Made by a program: the position numbers and the translations under genes. Below, in pieces: positions 17,755-27,700 of a DNA stretch of 44,365 bases (the stretch's first letter is position 1; each line of letters opens with the position of its first letter). This stretch comes from Saprospiraceae bacterium (lineage in GTDB: Bacteria; Bacteroidota; Bacteroidia; Chitinophagales; Saprospiraceae), in the NCBI GenBank assembly GCA_020627985.1, contig JAHDFV010000004.1, positions 1 to 44,365 on the forward strand, given 5' to 3'. Below the pieces are notes generated by a model that was given only the letters and a program-made list of their open reading frames with translations, had not been told where the DNA came from and ran no database searches.

Positions 17755-19683
17755 ATGAGATTGATTCATACAATCCTTATTTTATTCTCTAGCACAATTA
17801 CCATATTAGCCAATACAATTATTCATACTGAAGATTTTAATAATTGTTCAAGTTTTACATGGTCGAGTATTAGAGGTAGTTCTGATACTGAATCTTTTGA
17901 TGAATGGTCTTGTTCTACTTTTAACGGCAGAACATATATGGAAATATATGATAATGATGGCAATAATGATGAGGATTGGTTGGTTTCACCTGCATTTAAT
18001 TTAGACAATTACACTCAAGAATATTTTTCATTTGAATATAATAATAATACCAGTTTAGATGGTCTAACTTTAATGTATTCTAATGATTATAATGGAAATG
18101 GAACTGCGGCTGCCTTAGCATCAGCTACTTGGAATACTATATCACTTGATTTATATGATATTGACAATGATTCCTATGTTTCTAATTTTTTATTTCAAAG
18201 ATCTATTGATTTAAGTGCTATTACAGGGTCTTCCGTTTATTTAGCATTTAGATATATCAGTCCAGGCAATAGTACCACTCAAGGATGGAGCATTGACAAT
18301 GTAAGATTGACAGCTGATTATTATGAAAACATAACAAACGGAATTAACTCTGGAGACAAATGTTATGATCTAAAACAAGAATTACATGATTTAATAAAAG
18401 GTCAAAATACGATAGAATATACGAGTTCTGATTTTGATGTTTGGGATTCACATTATGTAACAGATAGAAGATTGAATGATGCAGGTACAAAATACATTGT
18501 TTATGACATGTATTCGGATAATCCAAGTGGTACTGATCCTTATGAATTTACATTAGGAGAAGATCGAGATGGTGGTTCTCCTGCGGGATCTGAAGGTGTT
18601 TTTTATAACAGAGAGCATATCTATCCGAAATCATGGTGGGGAGGTGGCACTACAAGTTTAGATACACAATATACAGATATTCACTATGTTGTCCCGTCAG
18701 ATAAGATCGTAAATTCTGAAAAACTAAATTTCCCATTAGGAGATAATGATGCAATGGGCATGGATGCATTTACTTCCATGAACGGTTCCAAAGTTGGTGA
18801 TTGTACACATCCTAGTTATTCGGGTTCTGTATTCGAACCTATTGATGAATACAAAGGTGATTTTGCAAGAATGTATCTTTATTTTTCTACTCGTTATAAT
18901 AATAATATAGATGATTGGGAAAGTAATTATTCTGATGCTATGGATGGTATTTCCTATACAGCTTATGATCCTTGGTTATTGCAAAGTATGATTTGTTGGC
19001 ATGAAAATGATCCTGTAAGTCAAAAAGAAATTGATCGAAATAATGCCGTTTATTCTATTCAACAAAATAGAAATCCATTTATTGATCATCCTGAATATGT
19101 CTTTTTTATCTGGGGAACTTGTGCTACTGTAGGCTGCCCTACAGTTTTACCTGTTGAGTTAACTTCATTTAATGGCCATGTTATTTCTCCGTTACAAAGT
19201 CAATTAAAATGGATTACAGAAAGTGAGATTAATAGTTCTCATTTTATTATTGAACACAGTAAAAATGGTTCTGATTTCACACGAATAGGAGAAGTATTTG
19301 CACAAGGAGAATCATTACATAAATTCCAATATACCTTCATTCATAAAGAAGCGAATGTTGGAAAAAATTATTATAGATTGCAAATGGTCGATTTAGATGG
19401 TTCGTTTGAGTTTTCAGAAATAATTTTGGTCAAACATGAAGATCAGTATTGGGTCCATGCATATCCGAATTACACTAGAGATCAAGTTAAGTTAGAATGG
19501 AAAGAGACAAACGATCATATGACGATTTTCTTACTAAATACACAGGGAAAATTATTAAAATCTTGGTCGATTCCACAAGAAAATCAATTGATAATATCCT
19601 TATCTGAATTTCCAGTTGGCACTTATTTGATACAATGTAATTCTGGACAAAATTTAATGACTAAAAAGGTTATTAAATTTTAG
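17755..19683 (+). CDS. Secreted endonuclease I with cleaved-adhesin-like domain and T9SS sorting tail
   Basis: The protein has 642 residues. A signal peptide (about 1-20) precedes a choice-of-anchor J/cleaved adhesin domain (about 22-190: EDFNNCSSFTW, DEDWLVSPAFNL, GWSIDNVRL). Residues about 200-450 are the endonuclease I fold (EndA/NucM type, non-specific Mg-dependent nuclease) with the catalytic beta-beta-alpha-metal motif NREHIYPKSWW near 285-295 and DIHYVVPSD after it. The C-terminal 170 residues hold the LPVELTSFNG...L.W.TESEINSSHF.IE linker and a type A sorting domain with a YPN..RDQVKLEW start and an ending GTYLIQCNSG....KKVIKF. Such enzymes are exported through the T9SS to degrade extracellular DNA for nutrients or matrix remodelling. 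The gene is flanked by the broken ABC exporter and a small membrane protein, with no sign of a shared operon. Confidence 0.92.
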   Translation: MRLIHTILILFSSTITILANTIIHTEDFNNCSSFTWSSIRGSSDTESFDEWSCSTFNGRTYMEIYDNDGNNDEDWLVSPAFNLDNYTQEYFSFEYNNNTSLDGLTLMYSNDYNGNGTAAALASATWNTISLDLYDIDNDSYVSNFLFQRSIDLSAITGSSVYLAFRYISPGNSTTQGWSIDNVRLTADYYENITNGINSGDKCYDLKQELHDLIKGQNTIEYTSSDFDVWDSHYVTDRRLNDAGTKYIVYDMYSDNPSGTDPYEFTLGEDRDGGSPAGSEGVFYNREHIYPKSWWGGGTTSLDTQYTDIHYVVPSDKIVNSEKLNFPLGDNDAMGMDAFTSMNGSKVGDCTHPSYSGSVFEPIDEYKGDFARMYLYFSTRYNNNIDDWESNYSDAMDGISYTAYDPWLLQSMICWHENDPVSQKEIDRNNAVYSIQQNRNPFIDHPEYVFFIWGTCATVGCPTVLPVELTSFNGHVISPLQSQLKWITESEINSSHFIIEHSKNGSDFTRIGEVFAQGESLHKFQYTFIHKEANVGKNYYRLQMVDLDGSFEFSEIILVKHEDQYWVHAYPNYTRDQVKLEWKETNDHMTIFLLNTQGKLLKSWSIPQENQLIISLSEFPVGTYLIQCNSGQNLMTKKVIKF

Positions 19684-19805
19684 ATTCTTATATTGGAGAA
19701 AAGCTAAATTCGTCGATGTTCAATAGATATTCGTCAATAGATTAGGAGTTTGACTCAACCTTTTCTTACTTTAGATGGTAATATTATTGTACTATCATAT
19801 AAAAT

Positions 19806-20282
19806 ATGCTTAATAATAGAAATTCATTTCAATTTAGTCCTTTAATGGGATTTATCATGTTAGTGATTACACTAGTTATGATTTATTTCTTAGTAAAAGG
19901 TTTATTTTTTATCGCTTCTTGGGTGATGCCCATTTTAGCCATCGCTACTTTATTTATTGATTATAAAGTATATCTTGATTATGGCAAATTTGTAGTTGAT
20001 TTATTCAAAAATAATTGGGTAATGGGAATTGGAGTCGGTATCCTTTCTGTTGCTTTAATGCCATTTTTAATTCTTTATCTATTCGCTAAAGCTTTGTTGC
20101 TTCGTAAATTTAAAAATGGACGTGCGGATCAAATGTGGGAAGAAAAAAAAGTTTCTGATGAATATATTGAATTCGAAGAAGTACAGGATGATGATATTCC
20201 CATAATAGAATTACCCAAATTAAAGCCTAAAATAAAAGAGGCTCCTAAAAAGGATAATTCTTATGATGAATATTTTGAATAA
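19806..20282 (+). CDS. Small membrane protein of unknown function
   Basis: This 158-residue protein is not recognised as a named family. Hydrophobic segments at about 14-34, 36-50 and 74-94 suggest two to three membrane spans. The cytoplasmic tail from about 100 on is charged, acidic then Lys/Pro-rich (EFEEVQDDDIPIIELPKLKPKIKEAPKK), and probably disordered. It ends 18 bases before the GTG of the glycosyltransferase gene, so the two are likely co-transcribed. A role next to a membrane glycosyltransferase is plausible but only by position. Confidence 0.6.
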   Translation: MLNNRNSFQFSPLMGFIMLVITLVMIYFLVKGLFFIASWVMPILAIATLFIDYKVYLDYGKFVVDLFKNNWVMGIGVGILSVALMPFLILYLFAKALLLRKFKNGRADQMWEEKKVSDEYIEFEEVQDDDIPIIELPKLKPKIKEAPKKDNSYDEYFE

Positions 20283-20300
20283 TTCATTTACAATCTTTCT

Positions 20301-21446
20301 GTGTATATTTTTCTAACATTTTCTCTCCTTTGCGTATTTGCATATATTGCAATTATTCAATTTACTATTAAAGGTTGGGATAACATTCCTACTTGGAATA
20401 TTCCAAATAATTTTATTCCCGAAACGAAGGTGAGTATTATTATTGTTGCTAGAAATGAAGCAAAAAATATAGTTCATCTTTTAGATCAATTATCCAAACA
20501 AGATTACCCCAAAGAATTAATACAATTGATTTTTGTTGATGATCATTCGGATGATCAAACTCCTGATCTTATTCGAAATCATTCTTATTTAAATAAAAAA
20601 TTAATTCTACTTTCAGATCTAGTAAAAGATAATTCCGTTTATTCTTTTAAAAAGTTAGGTATTGAATCTGCTATACAACAAGCTACTGGAGATTTAATTA
20701 TTACCACAGATGCAGATTGTAGTATGAAAGAAGAATGGTTATCTCAAGTCATTTCTTTTTATCAAGAGAATACATATAAATTAATTGCAGCTCCCGTAAA
20801 TTTTTATCATGAAAAAAGCAATTTTGAAAAATTCCAATCTATTGATTTTATTGGCATGATGGGCGTTACTGGCGCGGGTATTCAACATCAATTTATGCGT
20901 ATGTGTAATGGCGCTAATTTAGCCTACGAAAAAAGTATTTTTAATGAAGTCGATGGTTTTAATGGTAATGAAGATAAAGCTTCTGGAGACGATATGTTTT
21001 TATTGCACAAAATTGCAGAAAAATATCCAGATCAAATTGGTTTTTTAAAAAATATAAATGCTACAGTTTATACTGAAGCCAAGCCAAATGTATCTTCTTT
21101 TTATCATCAACGTTTGAGGTGGGCCACTAAAAATGCAGATTATGATGATCCTAGAGTTTTAGTAGTCAATGCAATTGTATTTTTTACTTGTTTTAATTTT
21201 TTCACAAGTTTAATTTTCCTTTATTTTTATCATTATTTATTAGGAATTAATTTATTAATTATTTTTTTAGGAAAAGGAATTGCCGATTATATTTTCTTGA
21301 AAAAAATGAGTTCTTTTTTTAATCGAAAAGATTTAATGAAGACTTTTCTTTCTTCTCAAATTATGTATACTACTTATATTTTCACGATTGGTATGGCTGC
21401 TAATTTTATAAAAAAATATAAATGGAAAGGTAGAACGGTAAAATAA
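20301..21446 (+). CDS. Family 2 glycosyltransferase, membrane-bound
   Basis: A 381-residue GT-A enzyme. One N-terminal membrane helix (about 1-20) is followed by VSIIIVARNEAKNI, the nucleotide-sugar site IFVDDHSDDQT, the DxD-like TTDADC, the acceptor region MCNGANLAYEKSIF, the catalytic SGDDMFL and the QRLRWATK motif (a Q/RxxRW site as in processive GT2 enzymes). Three or so C-terminal membrane helices follow (about 285-375). It resembles inner-membrane GT2 enzymes that build polysaccharide or glycolipid; donor and acceptor cannot be read from sequence. The start is GTG: an in-frame stop at 20280-20282 leaves no upstream ATG. It ends at a shared terminator with the convergent M42 gene. Confidence 0.85.
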   Translation: MYIFLTFSLLCVFAYIAIIQFTIKGWDNIPTWNIPNNFIPETKVSIIIVARNEAKNIVHLLDQLSKQDYPKELIQLIFVDDHSDDQTPDLIRNHSYLNKKLILLSDLVKDNSVYSFKKLGIESAIQQATGDLIITTDADCSMKEEWLSQVISFYQENTYKLIAAPVNFYHEKSNFEKFQSIDFIGMMGVTGAGIQHQFMRMCNGANLAYEKSIFNEVDGFNGNEDKASGDDMFLLHKIAEKYPDQIGFLKNINATVYTEAKPNVSSFYHQRLRWATKNADYDDPRVLVVNAIVFFTCFNFFTSLIFLYFYHYLLGINLLIIFLGKGIADYIFLKKMSSFFNRKDLMKTFLSSQIMYTTYIFTIGMAANFIKKYKWKGRTVK

Positions 21447-21491
21447 AGTTTATCATTAACCCTAATTGATTTCTCCATTTCACATAAAAAA

Positions 21492-21523
21492 ATCCCCAAT
21501 TTTCAAATATAAAAATTGGGGAT
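21492..21523. terminator. Bidirectional terminator between glycosyltransferase and M42 genes
   Basis: Perfect 12-base arms 21492-21503 and 21512-21523 (ATCCCCAATTTT / AAAATTGGGGAT) with an 8-base loop. An A run lies on the left, but there is no long T run directly on the right. It sits between convergent genes and probably ends both transcripts, best for the minus strand. Confidence 0.8.
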
Positions 21524-21552
21524 AATTCTAATTTAATTACAGAGAATTAATA

Positions 21553-22635
21553 TTAAATATATTTAAAACTCTGACCATTTTTTACAGCCTTTAATATTTC
21601 ATACATCCATTTAATGGTATTTTCGATATCGTCAATGTGTGCCATTTCTACAGTAGTGTGCATATATTTCAAAGGCAAAGAAATTAACACAGAAGGAACT
21701 CCTCCTTTAGAAAATGCAAAAGCATCTGTATCTGTTCCAGTTGCTCTACTCGAAGCTTCTCTTTGAAATGGAATTTCATGATTCTCTGCAACATCTTCTG
21801 CCAATTTAATGACATTATTATGGCAAGCAGGTGCATAATTAATTGAAGGACCTGATCCGCATTTTACATCCCCATATTTTTTCTTATTAATCATGGGTGT
21901 TGTAGTATCATGTGTTACATCTGTAACAATGGCTAAATCTGGAGATAAGGTATGAGCAATCATTCCAGCTCCTCTTAAGCCTACTTCTTCTTGAACAGAA
22001 TTTACAATATATAAAGTATAAGGTAATTTGACTTTGTTTTCTTTTAATAAACGAGCGACCTCTGCAATACAAACGCCTCCCATTCTATTATCTAAAGCTC
22101 TACCACAGAAATATTTCTTATTTAATTCTATAATGGGATCTGGATAAGTGATTACACATCCAACATGAACACCCATATCTAAAACTTCTTGCTTATTAGA
22201 AGCACCAACATCTATAAAAATATTTTCTAAGCTTGGTGCTAGTTTTGCATTTTCTCCTTTTCGAGTATGAATAGCGGGCCATCCAAAAACACCTGTTACA
22301 ATACCATTTTTTCTGGTATGAATATTCACTCTTTTGGAAGGAGCGATCATGTGGTCAGAACCACCATTTCTGCAAACAGTCAACATCCCGTCATCTGAAA
22401 TGTAAGATACAAACCAAGAGATTTCATCCGCATGCGCTTCTATGACCACTTTATATTCTTGACCAGGATTAATAATTCCATAAACGGTTCCATAATTATC
22501 AGAACCCCAATCATCAATATAAGGCTTCAGATATTCTAACCATATTTTTTGTCCAGATGCTTCAAATCCTACAGGAGATGCATTATTTAAATATTTTTCA
22601 ATAAAATTTTTAGACTCTTTATTTAAAACTGACAT
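21553..22635 (-). CDS. M42 family metallo-aminopeptidase
   Basis: The product has 360 residues, the normal length for M42 (glutamyl aminopeptidase/TET-like) peptidases. The two-metal site is complete: the EAHADEISW His and Asp, GRALDNRMGG (bridging Asp), VQEEVGLRGA (catalytic Glu pair), VTDVTHD, and the late HTTVEMAH His. These enzymes form large tetrahedral cytosolic assemblies that trim peptides after proteasome- or Lon-type degradation. Some relatives were annotated endoglucanase in the past, which should be avoided. Its start lies 28 bases after pyrE on the same strand, so the two are probably one transcript; no pathway link is obvious. Confidence 0.93.
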   Translation of the reverse strand: MSVLNKESKNFIEKYLNNASPVGFEASGQKIWLEYLKPYIDDWGSDNYGTVYGIINPGQEYKVVIEAHADEISWFVSYISDDGMLTVCRNGGSDHMIAPSKRVNIHTRKNGIVTGVFGWPAIHTRKGENAKLAPSLENIFIDVGASNKQEVLDMGVHVGCVITYPDPIIELNKKYFCGRALDNRMGGVCIAEVARLLKENKVKLPYTLYIVNSVQEEVGLRGAGMIAHTLSPDLAIVTDVTHDTTTPMINKKKYGDVKCGSGPSINYAPACHNNVIKLAEDVAENHEIPFQREASSRATGTDTDAFAFSKGGVPSVLISLPLKYMHTTVEMAHIDDIENTIKWMYEILKAVKNGQSFKYI

Positions 22636-22663
22636 AAATTGGGTTTAATTAAATTCTTTTTAC

Positions 22664-23293
22664 TTATTCGGAGAATTGTTTTCCCCAAGCTTGAGGATCT
22701 TTTCTCCATTCTATTAACAATTCTTTTTCTTCTTTCTTTAAATATCCATTTTCATAAGCAACTTCAAGTAATGCATGATAATTGCTTAATGTTTCAAAAG
22801 GACAATCTGCTTTTTTAAAGGCATCATCTGCTAATTGAAAACCATAAGAAAATAATGCCAAAACACCGACGACATCCCCACCAGAAGAACGAACTCCTTC
22901 TACAGCTTTCAAACTACTACCTCCAGTTGAAATTAGATCTTCGACCATTAGCACTTTAGCATGGGGTTCTAGATATCCTTCAATTAGATTTTGTCTACCA
23001 TGTCCTTTCTTTTTATCCCTTACATAAATAAAAGGTTTACCCAATGCATCGGCCAAAAGCGCTCCATGTGGGATTCCTGCAGTTGCCACACCTGCAATGA
23101 CATCAAAATCATATTTTTTAGACAATTCAACTAACCCAGTTTTGACGTGATTTCTTGCTTCAGGGTACGATAAAACAATTCTATTATCACAATAAATAGG
23201 AGAAAGAATACCAGACGCCCATTGAAAAGGGGTTTGTGGATTCAATCTAATTGCTTTAATTTGTAGAAGTTTTTTAGCTAAAGACTTTTCCAA
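22664..23293 (-). CDS. pyrE: Orotate phosphoribosyltransferase
   Basis: A 209-residue enzyme that joins orotate and PRPP to give OMP, the fifth step of UMP synthesis. Visible motifs are FQWASGILSPIYCDNR (orotate-binding N-terminus), DVIAGVATAGIPHGALLAD, the flexible catalytic loop KKKGHGRQNLIEG, and the PRPP loop VLMVEDLISTGGSS. The start appears to be TTG at 23291-23293, because the only ATG codons lie inside the conserved N-terminus or beyond. It leads the pyrE-M42 pair and is divergent from the Nudix gene with a 40-base gap, which must hold both promoters. Other pyr genes of this window (pyrR, pyrB) are 4.6 kb away in their own unit. Confidence 0.95.
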   Translation of the reverse strand: MEKSLAKKLLQIKAIRLNPQTPFQWASGILSPIYCDNRIVLSYPEARNHVKTGLVELSKKYDFDVIAGVATAGIPHGALLADALGKPFIYVRDKKKGHGRQNLIEGYLEPHAKVLMVEDLISTGGSSLKAVEGVRSSGGDVVGVLALFSYGFQLADDAFKKADCPFETLSNYHALLEVAYENGYLKKEEKELLIEWRKDPQAWGKQFSE

Positions 23294-23333
23294 TTGTATT
23301 ACTTTAAGGTTTACTTACTAATATTTCGAACAA

Positions 23334-23957
23334 ATGTACAAAATATACATCAACAACATACCTCTTTATTTACAAGCATTTGATGATTATCATTCTGGAG
23401 ATGATAAAAATTTAACGGCGGTCTATATAAATAAACCTGTAACGCTTTTACAATATATCGATACATTAGAAAAAACAAACAGCTTGTCCTCTATTCAAAT
23501 TTTTTCTAGAGATGTAGAAAAATTAAAAAGAGATTTCTTTAATTTATTCGAAATCATAGATGCAGGTGGAGGCCTAGTCGTAAATGAAAAAGATGAAATT
23601 CTTGTTATTTTTAGAAGAGGACACTGGGATTTAGCCAAAGGCAAAGTAGATAAAGGTGAGACAATTGAAGATGCAGCGGTACGGGAAGTAATGGAAGAAA
23701 CAGGCATTAAAGACATACAAAGAGAAGAGTTGCTTTCTGAATCGTATCATGCGTTTAAACGAAAAGACGGAAAACGGATTCTAAAACGTTCTTTTTGGTA
23801 TTTGATGCGGACGCATTGGCAAGAGACTCATCCTCAAATTGAGGAAGATATTGAACAAGTTTTATGGGTAAATCCTAAAGAATTTTCTACTGATTATCAT
23901 CCTATATTCAGAAATATAAATGAAGTAGTTTTAGAATATTTAAAAAGGATTGAATAG
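23334..23957 (+). CDS. Nudix hydrolase
   Basis: Protein of 207 residues. The first 80 residues form an added N-terminal domain (YKIYINNIPLYL...), then comes the Nudix fold at about 82-200. The Nudix box is perfect: Gly103, Glu109 and RE(V)xEExG at 117-125 (GKVDKGETIEDAAVREVMEE). The enzyme hydrolyses a nucleoside diphosphate linked to another moiety; the substrate cannot be told from the box. The SETEE-like substrate markers of NADH or ADP-ribose enzymes were not seen. It is divergent from pyrE and ends 4 bases before the convergent stop of the PAS-AraC gene. Confidence 0.9.
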   Translation: MYKIYINNIPLYLQAFDDYHSGDDKNLTAVYINKPVTLLQYIDTLEKTNSLSSIQIFSRDVEKLKRDFFNLFEIIDAGGGLVVNEKDEILVIFRRGHWDLAKGKVDKGETIEDAAVREVMEETGIKDIQREELLSESYHAFKRKDGKRILKRSFWYLMRTHWQETHPQIEEDIEQVLWVNPKEFSTDYHPIFRNINEVVLEYLKRIE

Positions 23958-23961
23958 TATA

Positions 23962-24726
23962 TTATTTTAAATTTCTAACAAAATCTTTAGGCGTAACTCC
24001 TTCAAATTCTTTAAAGACTTTGTAAAAAGTTGATTTATTTCTAAATCCACAATGTTGGGCAATTCCGAAGGTGGTAAGATGTCTATAACCAGGATCTATT
24101 ATTTTCTTTTTAGCTTCTTTAATTCTAAATTCATTAATAAAATGAATCAAATTACAACCCGTTTCTTTATTTACGACTTGAGATAAATAACGCGTATTGG
24201 TTCCTAATCTTTCCGCTAATTCTTTTAATTTTAATTCGGAATTGAGATAAACTTTTTCATTTTCAAATAAGGTATTCAATCGAATAAAAATGTCTAAAGC
24301 CTTAGTATTGGATAAACTACTTTTTGAATATCTAGGATTGAGTTGTAAAATGCCAATTTCTTTGTCATTTTTAATTTTATCTCCATCAATTTCAAAAGCT
24401 AAAAAATTAGTTAGTTCTTGATTTTCATCAAAAAGAGGATAAATTACTAATTTACATAAATATTCTTCATCGTTTTTACGATAATTGGTAATTTCTGTTT
24501 TAATCGGCTGTAAATTAGATAAAGCATTTTTGATAGATTCTACAACCTCAGGTTCAGTATTTTTTCCTTGTAAAATACTCGGTTTTTTTCCTTTTACCTC
24601 TTTGAGATCATAGCCTGTAATCTTTGTAAAATCTTCATTGACCCATTTGATAGAACCCTTTCTATCTGTAAGAATTACAGCTATTTCTAGTTTAGGATTT
24701 AAAGTATGTTTGGTTGCAGCATTCAT
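23962..24726 (-). CDS. LOV-like PAS domain fused to an AraC-type DNA-binding domain
   Basis: A protein of 254 residues. Residues 12-117 are a PAS domain of the LOV kind: ITGYDLKEVKGK, ILQGKNTEPEVVESI, TEITNYRKNDEEYLCKLVIYPLFD. The segment that reads GRNCRFLQ in photoactive LOV domains is GKKPSILQ here (46-53), so the flavin-adduct cysteine is a proline. Of the flavin contacts known from oat LOV2, the Asn of NYRK is kept (Asn81), the second Asn is Cys91 and the Gln is Glu112. Residues about 150-254 are an AraC HTH pair (KLKELAERLGTNTRYLSQVVN and HCGFRNKSTFYKVFKEFEGVTPKDF). No membrane segment. It is a cytosolic one-component regulator, probably with an altered or redox/ligand-type sensor. It starts 20 bases after the stop of the coiled-coil gene, so both are likely one transcript. 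Targets are unknown. Confidence 0.85.
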   Translation of the reverse strand: MNAATKHTLNPKLEIAVILTDRKGSIKWVNEDFTKITGYDLKEVKGKKPSILQGKNTEPEVVESIKNALSNLQPIKTEITNYRKNDEEYLCKLVIYPLFDENQELTNFLAFEIDGDKIKNDKEIGILQLNPRYSKSSLSNTKALDIFIRLNTLFENEKVYLNSELKLKELAERLGTNTRYLSQVVNKETGCNLIHFINEFRIKEAKKKIIDPGYRHLTTFGIAQHCGFRNKSTFYKVFKEFEGVTPKDFVRNLK

Positions 24727-24746
24727 CTTGTCGATAAATATAAGAA

Positions 24747-27700
24747 TTATTTTTCGCTATCGCTTGCTTCTTTTTCTTTTCTTAACTTTTCAACTTCTTC
24801 TAATAAATCCCTAAGAACAGAGTTTGCTTCTTCTAATTCTAGGTTAACTTCATCTAATTTTTCTTTTTGCTCTGCAACTTTCATTGCTGTATCTTCTTTT
24901 ACTTTTTTCATTTCTTCCACTGCAGCTTGTTTAGCGGCATATACTTCATCTGAAGATTCTTTTTTAGCTTTCGTTATTTCTTCTTGTGAAGCTTTTCTTG
25001 CTTCTTCAGCTTCTTTATTATATTGTGCTTTTTTCGTATTCACTTCTTCTCTAGATTTCGCAATTTCATCTGCTGATGTTTTTTGAGTGAGTTTTATTTC
25101 TTCCAAAGATTTAGCCTTTGATTCAGCAACGTCTTGTGCATATTGAGCCTTCATGGTTTCAGCATCAACTTTCGTTTTTTGAATTTCTTGGGCAGCCGCT
25201 TGTTTGGTGGCAGAAACTTCTTTAGCAGATTTTTCTTTCGCAGCAGCAATTTCTTCAGCTGCAGTTTGTTTTGCTTCTAATTCAGCTAATTTAGCTTCTT
25301 GCTTTGCTTTCGCTGCAGATTCTTTAACTAATTTTACTTCTTCAGATGCTTGTTTTTTAGTTTCATTAATCTCAAGCATTGCTTTTTCTTTTGAAGCAGC
25401 AACTTCTTCTGCTAATTTTTGTTTTTCAGTAGCTGCATTTTCCTTTGCAGCACGTACTAATTCTGCTTCTTCTTCTCTAGTTTTAGAAATATTTTCAGCT
25501 GCAGCTTTCTGAGCTTCAGCTACACTTTTCGCTGCTTCTTGTTTCGCTTTAGCTGTTTCTTCTTTTGCTTTTGCAATTTCTTGGGCAGCTAACTCTCTTG
25601 ATTTTGCAATTTCAGAACCTGCCTTTTCTTTAGCGGCTTGTACATCCTCAACAGACATATTCTTAGACTCTGATTCTTTTTGCTTGATCTCCTTCATTTT
25701 AGCAGCCATTTCAGACTGTATTTCCTGAATTTTAGATTGAGATGTTTGCTGCGCTGTTTGCACATCAGACGCATATTTGGTTTTCGCTTCTTCCGAATTT
25801 GATTTCGCTTCAGTTACTTTTACTTTTGCTTCCTCATTTGCTTTTTGAATTTCTTCTGCAGCCCTTGTTCTCGCATCAGCTACTTCTTTTGCAGATACTT
25901 CTTTGACTTCTGTCTCTTTCTTTCGAGCTAGTTCAGCAGATTCAGCTACTTCTGCTTGGATTTTTTGAATTTCTTCTGCAGCTCTAGATCGAGCTTCTGC
26001 CACTTCTTCTGCTATTTTAGCTTTTTCTTCTGTTGCTTTATCTTTGGCTTCTTTCACTCGCTCTACTTCTTCAGCATTGATTTCTTGAATCGTTGTTGCT
26101 GCTTTTTTCTTAGCTTCTACCACTTCTTCTGCGACATTTGCTTTTTCTTCTGCCCCTTCTTTTTTAGCTTCCACTACTTCCATCGTCACTTCTTGCTTCG
26201 TAGAATCTATTAAAGATTTTGCCAATTGTTTTTCTTCAGCTACTTGTTTTTTTGCAGAGTTAATTTCCTCAGCGGCTCTTTGTTTAGATTCTGCAACTTC
26301 TTTAGCATTCGTTTCTTTTTCTAGGGCTACTTTTTCTTTAATATCTGCAATTTCTGATGCACTCGCTTCTTTTACTAAGGCTTTTTCTTCTGCTGCATTT
26401 CTTTTAGATTCTGCTACAGAAAATGCCACTTTTTCTTTTTCTAAAACTGCATTTTCTTTAATTCTTGCTATTTCTTCAGCTGTACTTTCTCTAACTTCTA
26501 GTATCTGTTCTGCAGCCGTTTTTTTAGAATTCACGACATCTTCAGCAGTTTTGTTCTTTTCTTCTTTTGCTTTTAAACGAGCATCAGCTATAATAGCAGC
26601 TGTTTCTTCTCTAATTTTTAATAATTCTTGTGATGAATTTTCCCGGGCAGTTGCTACTTCATCTGCGTATTCTTGTTTTGCTACTTCCAAATTTTCTTTA
26701 ACCACTAAGATTTCATCAGCTGCTTTTTGACGAGCGGCAGCCACTTCTTCAGCAGATTTCATTTTAGCTTTTTGTACTTCTTCTGCCGCTTTTTGCTTAG
26801 AATCTTGTACAGACAAAGCAATCTTCTCTATTTCTCCACCAGCTTTTTCTTTAGCAATTTTAATGGCATTCGCTTCATCTTCTAATGCTTTTTGAATTTC
26901 TTCATCTGCTCGTTTTCTCGAAGCCAATACTTCTTGAGCAAACTCATTTTTCTTAGCTGTAGCTGCTTCTCTAGAGGCTGCTACCTCTTCTTGTAATTGT
27001 TTCTTAATGGCATCACCTCTTTCTTTTTCTTTAATGATTTCTTCTTGTAACCGAGCTTTTAACTCCATTAATTCTTCTTGTAAATTTCTGACTTCTTTTT
27101 CGTCTTCAGGATTTACCTTACCTCCTCCAGCATTAGATTTTCCTCCTGCAGTTTTAGAACCACCTGATTTAGAAATACCACTATTTACAGAATTGTCTCT
27201 TTTGGCATTCGGAGATACTTTAGAAGGGTCTAATGTTTTATTAACACAACTAAAAACATTTCTTATGTCATTTTGCTTTGTAGGAGGAAAGGTTAATTGC
27301 AACCCTTTACCCGACATATTATCCAATAATAAAACTCTGTTAATTTTTGCACCTGACAACCATTTCAAAAAGCCTATATCAATTGTTAAGCTATTAGTGT
27401 AAGTTGGTACACCAGAAGAATTTTTATTTAAATCAGACATACTATTAAACTGATATACTTTCTTCTTTTTATTCACATCTTCGAAAACAACTCGATCTTC
27501 TTGATTTAACCGAGCTCCTCCTTTAGAATAAATGACCATATACAAACCACTATTCTTGTTTTCAATAATGAAATCATAAGAAGATCCAGATCGAATAGCC
27601 AGTTGTTTCTTTTCAGATTTAATGATTTGAATATTTCCAGGTGTTTTATTGTCTGCAATTATACCACTACAGTTTTGTGCTTCCATTTGATGGATAAAGA

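Noticed and set aside
21553-22635. Endoglucanase or cellulase for the M42 protein
   Set aside because: Older databases used this name, but all metal ligands match the aminopeptidase family.
24706-26213. Plus-strand Ser/Phe/Cys-rich open frames over 24706-26213
   Set aside because: They are antisense shadows of the Ala/Glu/Lys-rich coiled-coil gene, which explains their odd composition; no start signals or family text.
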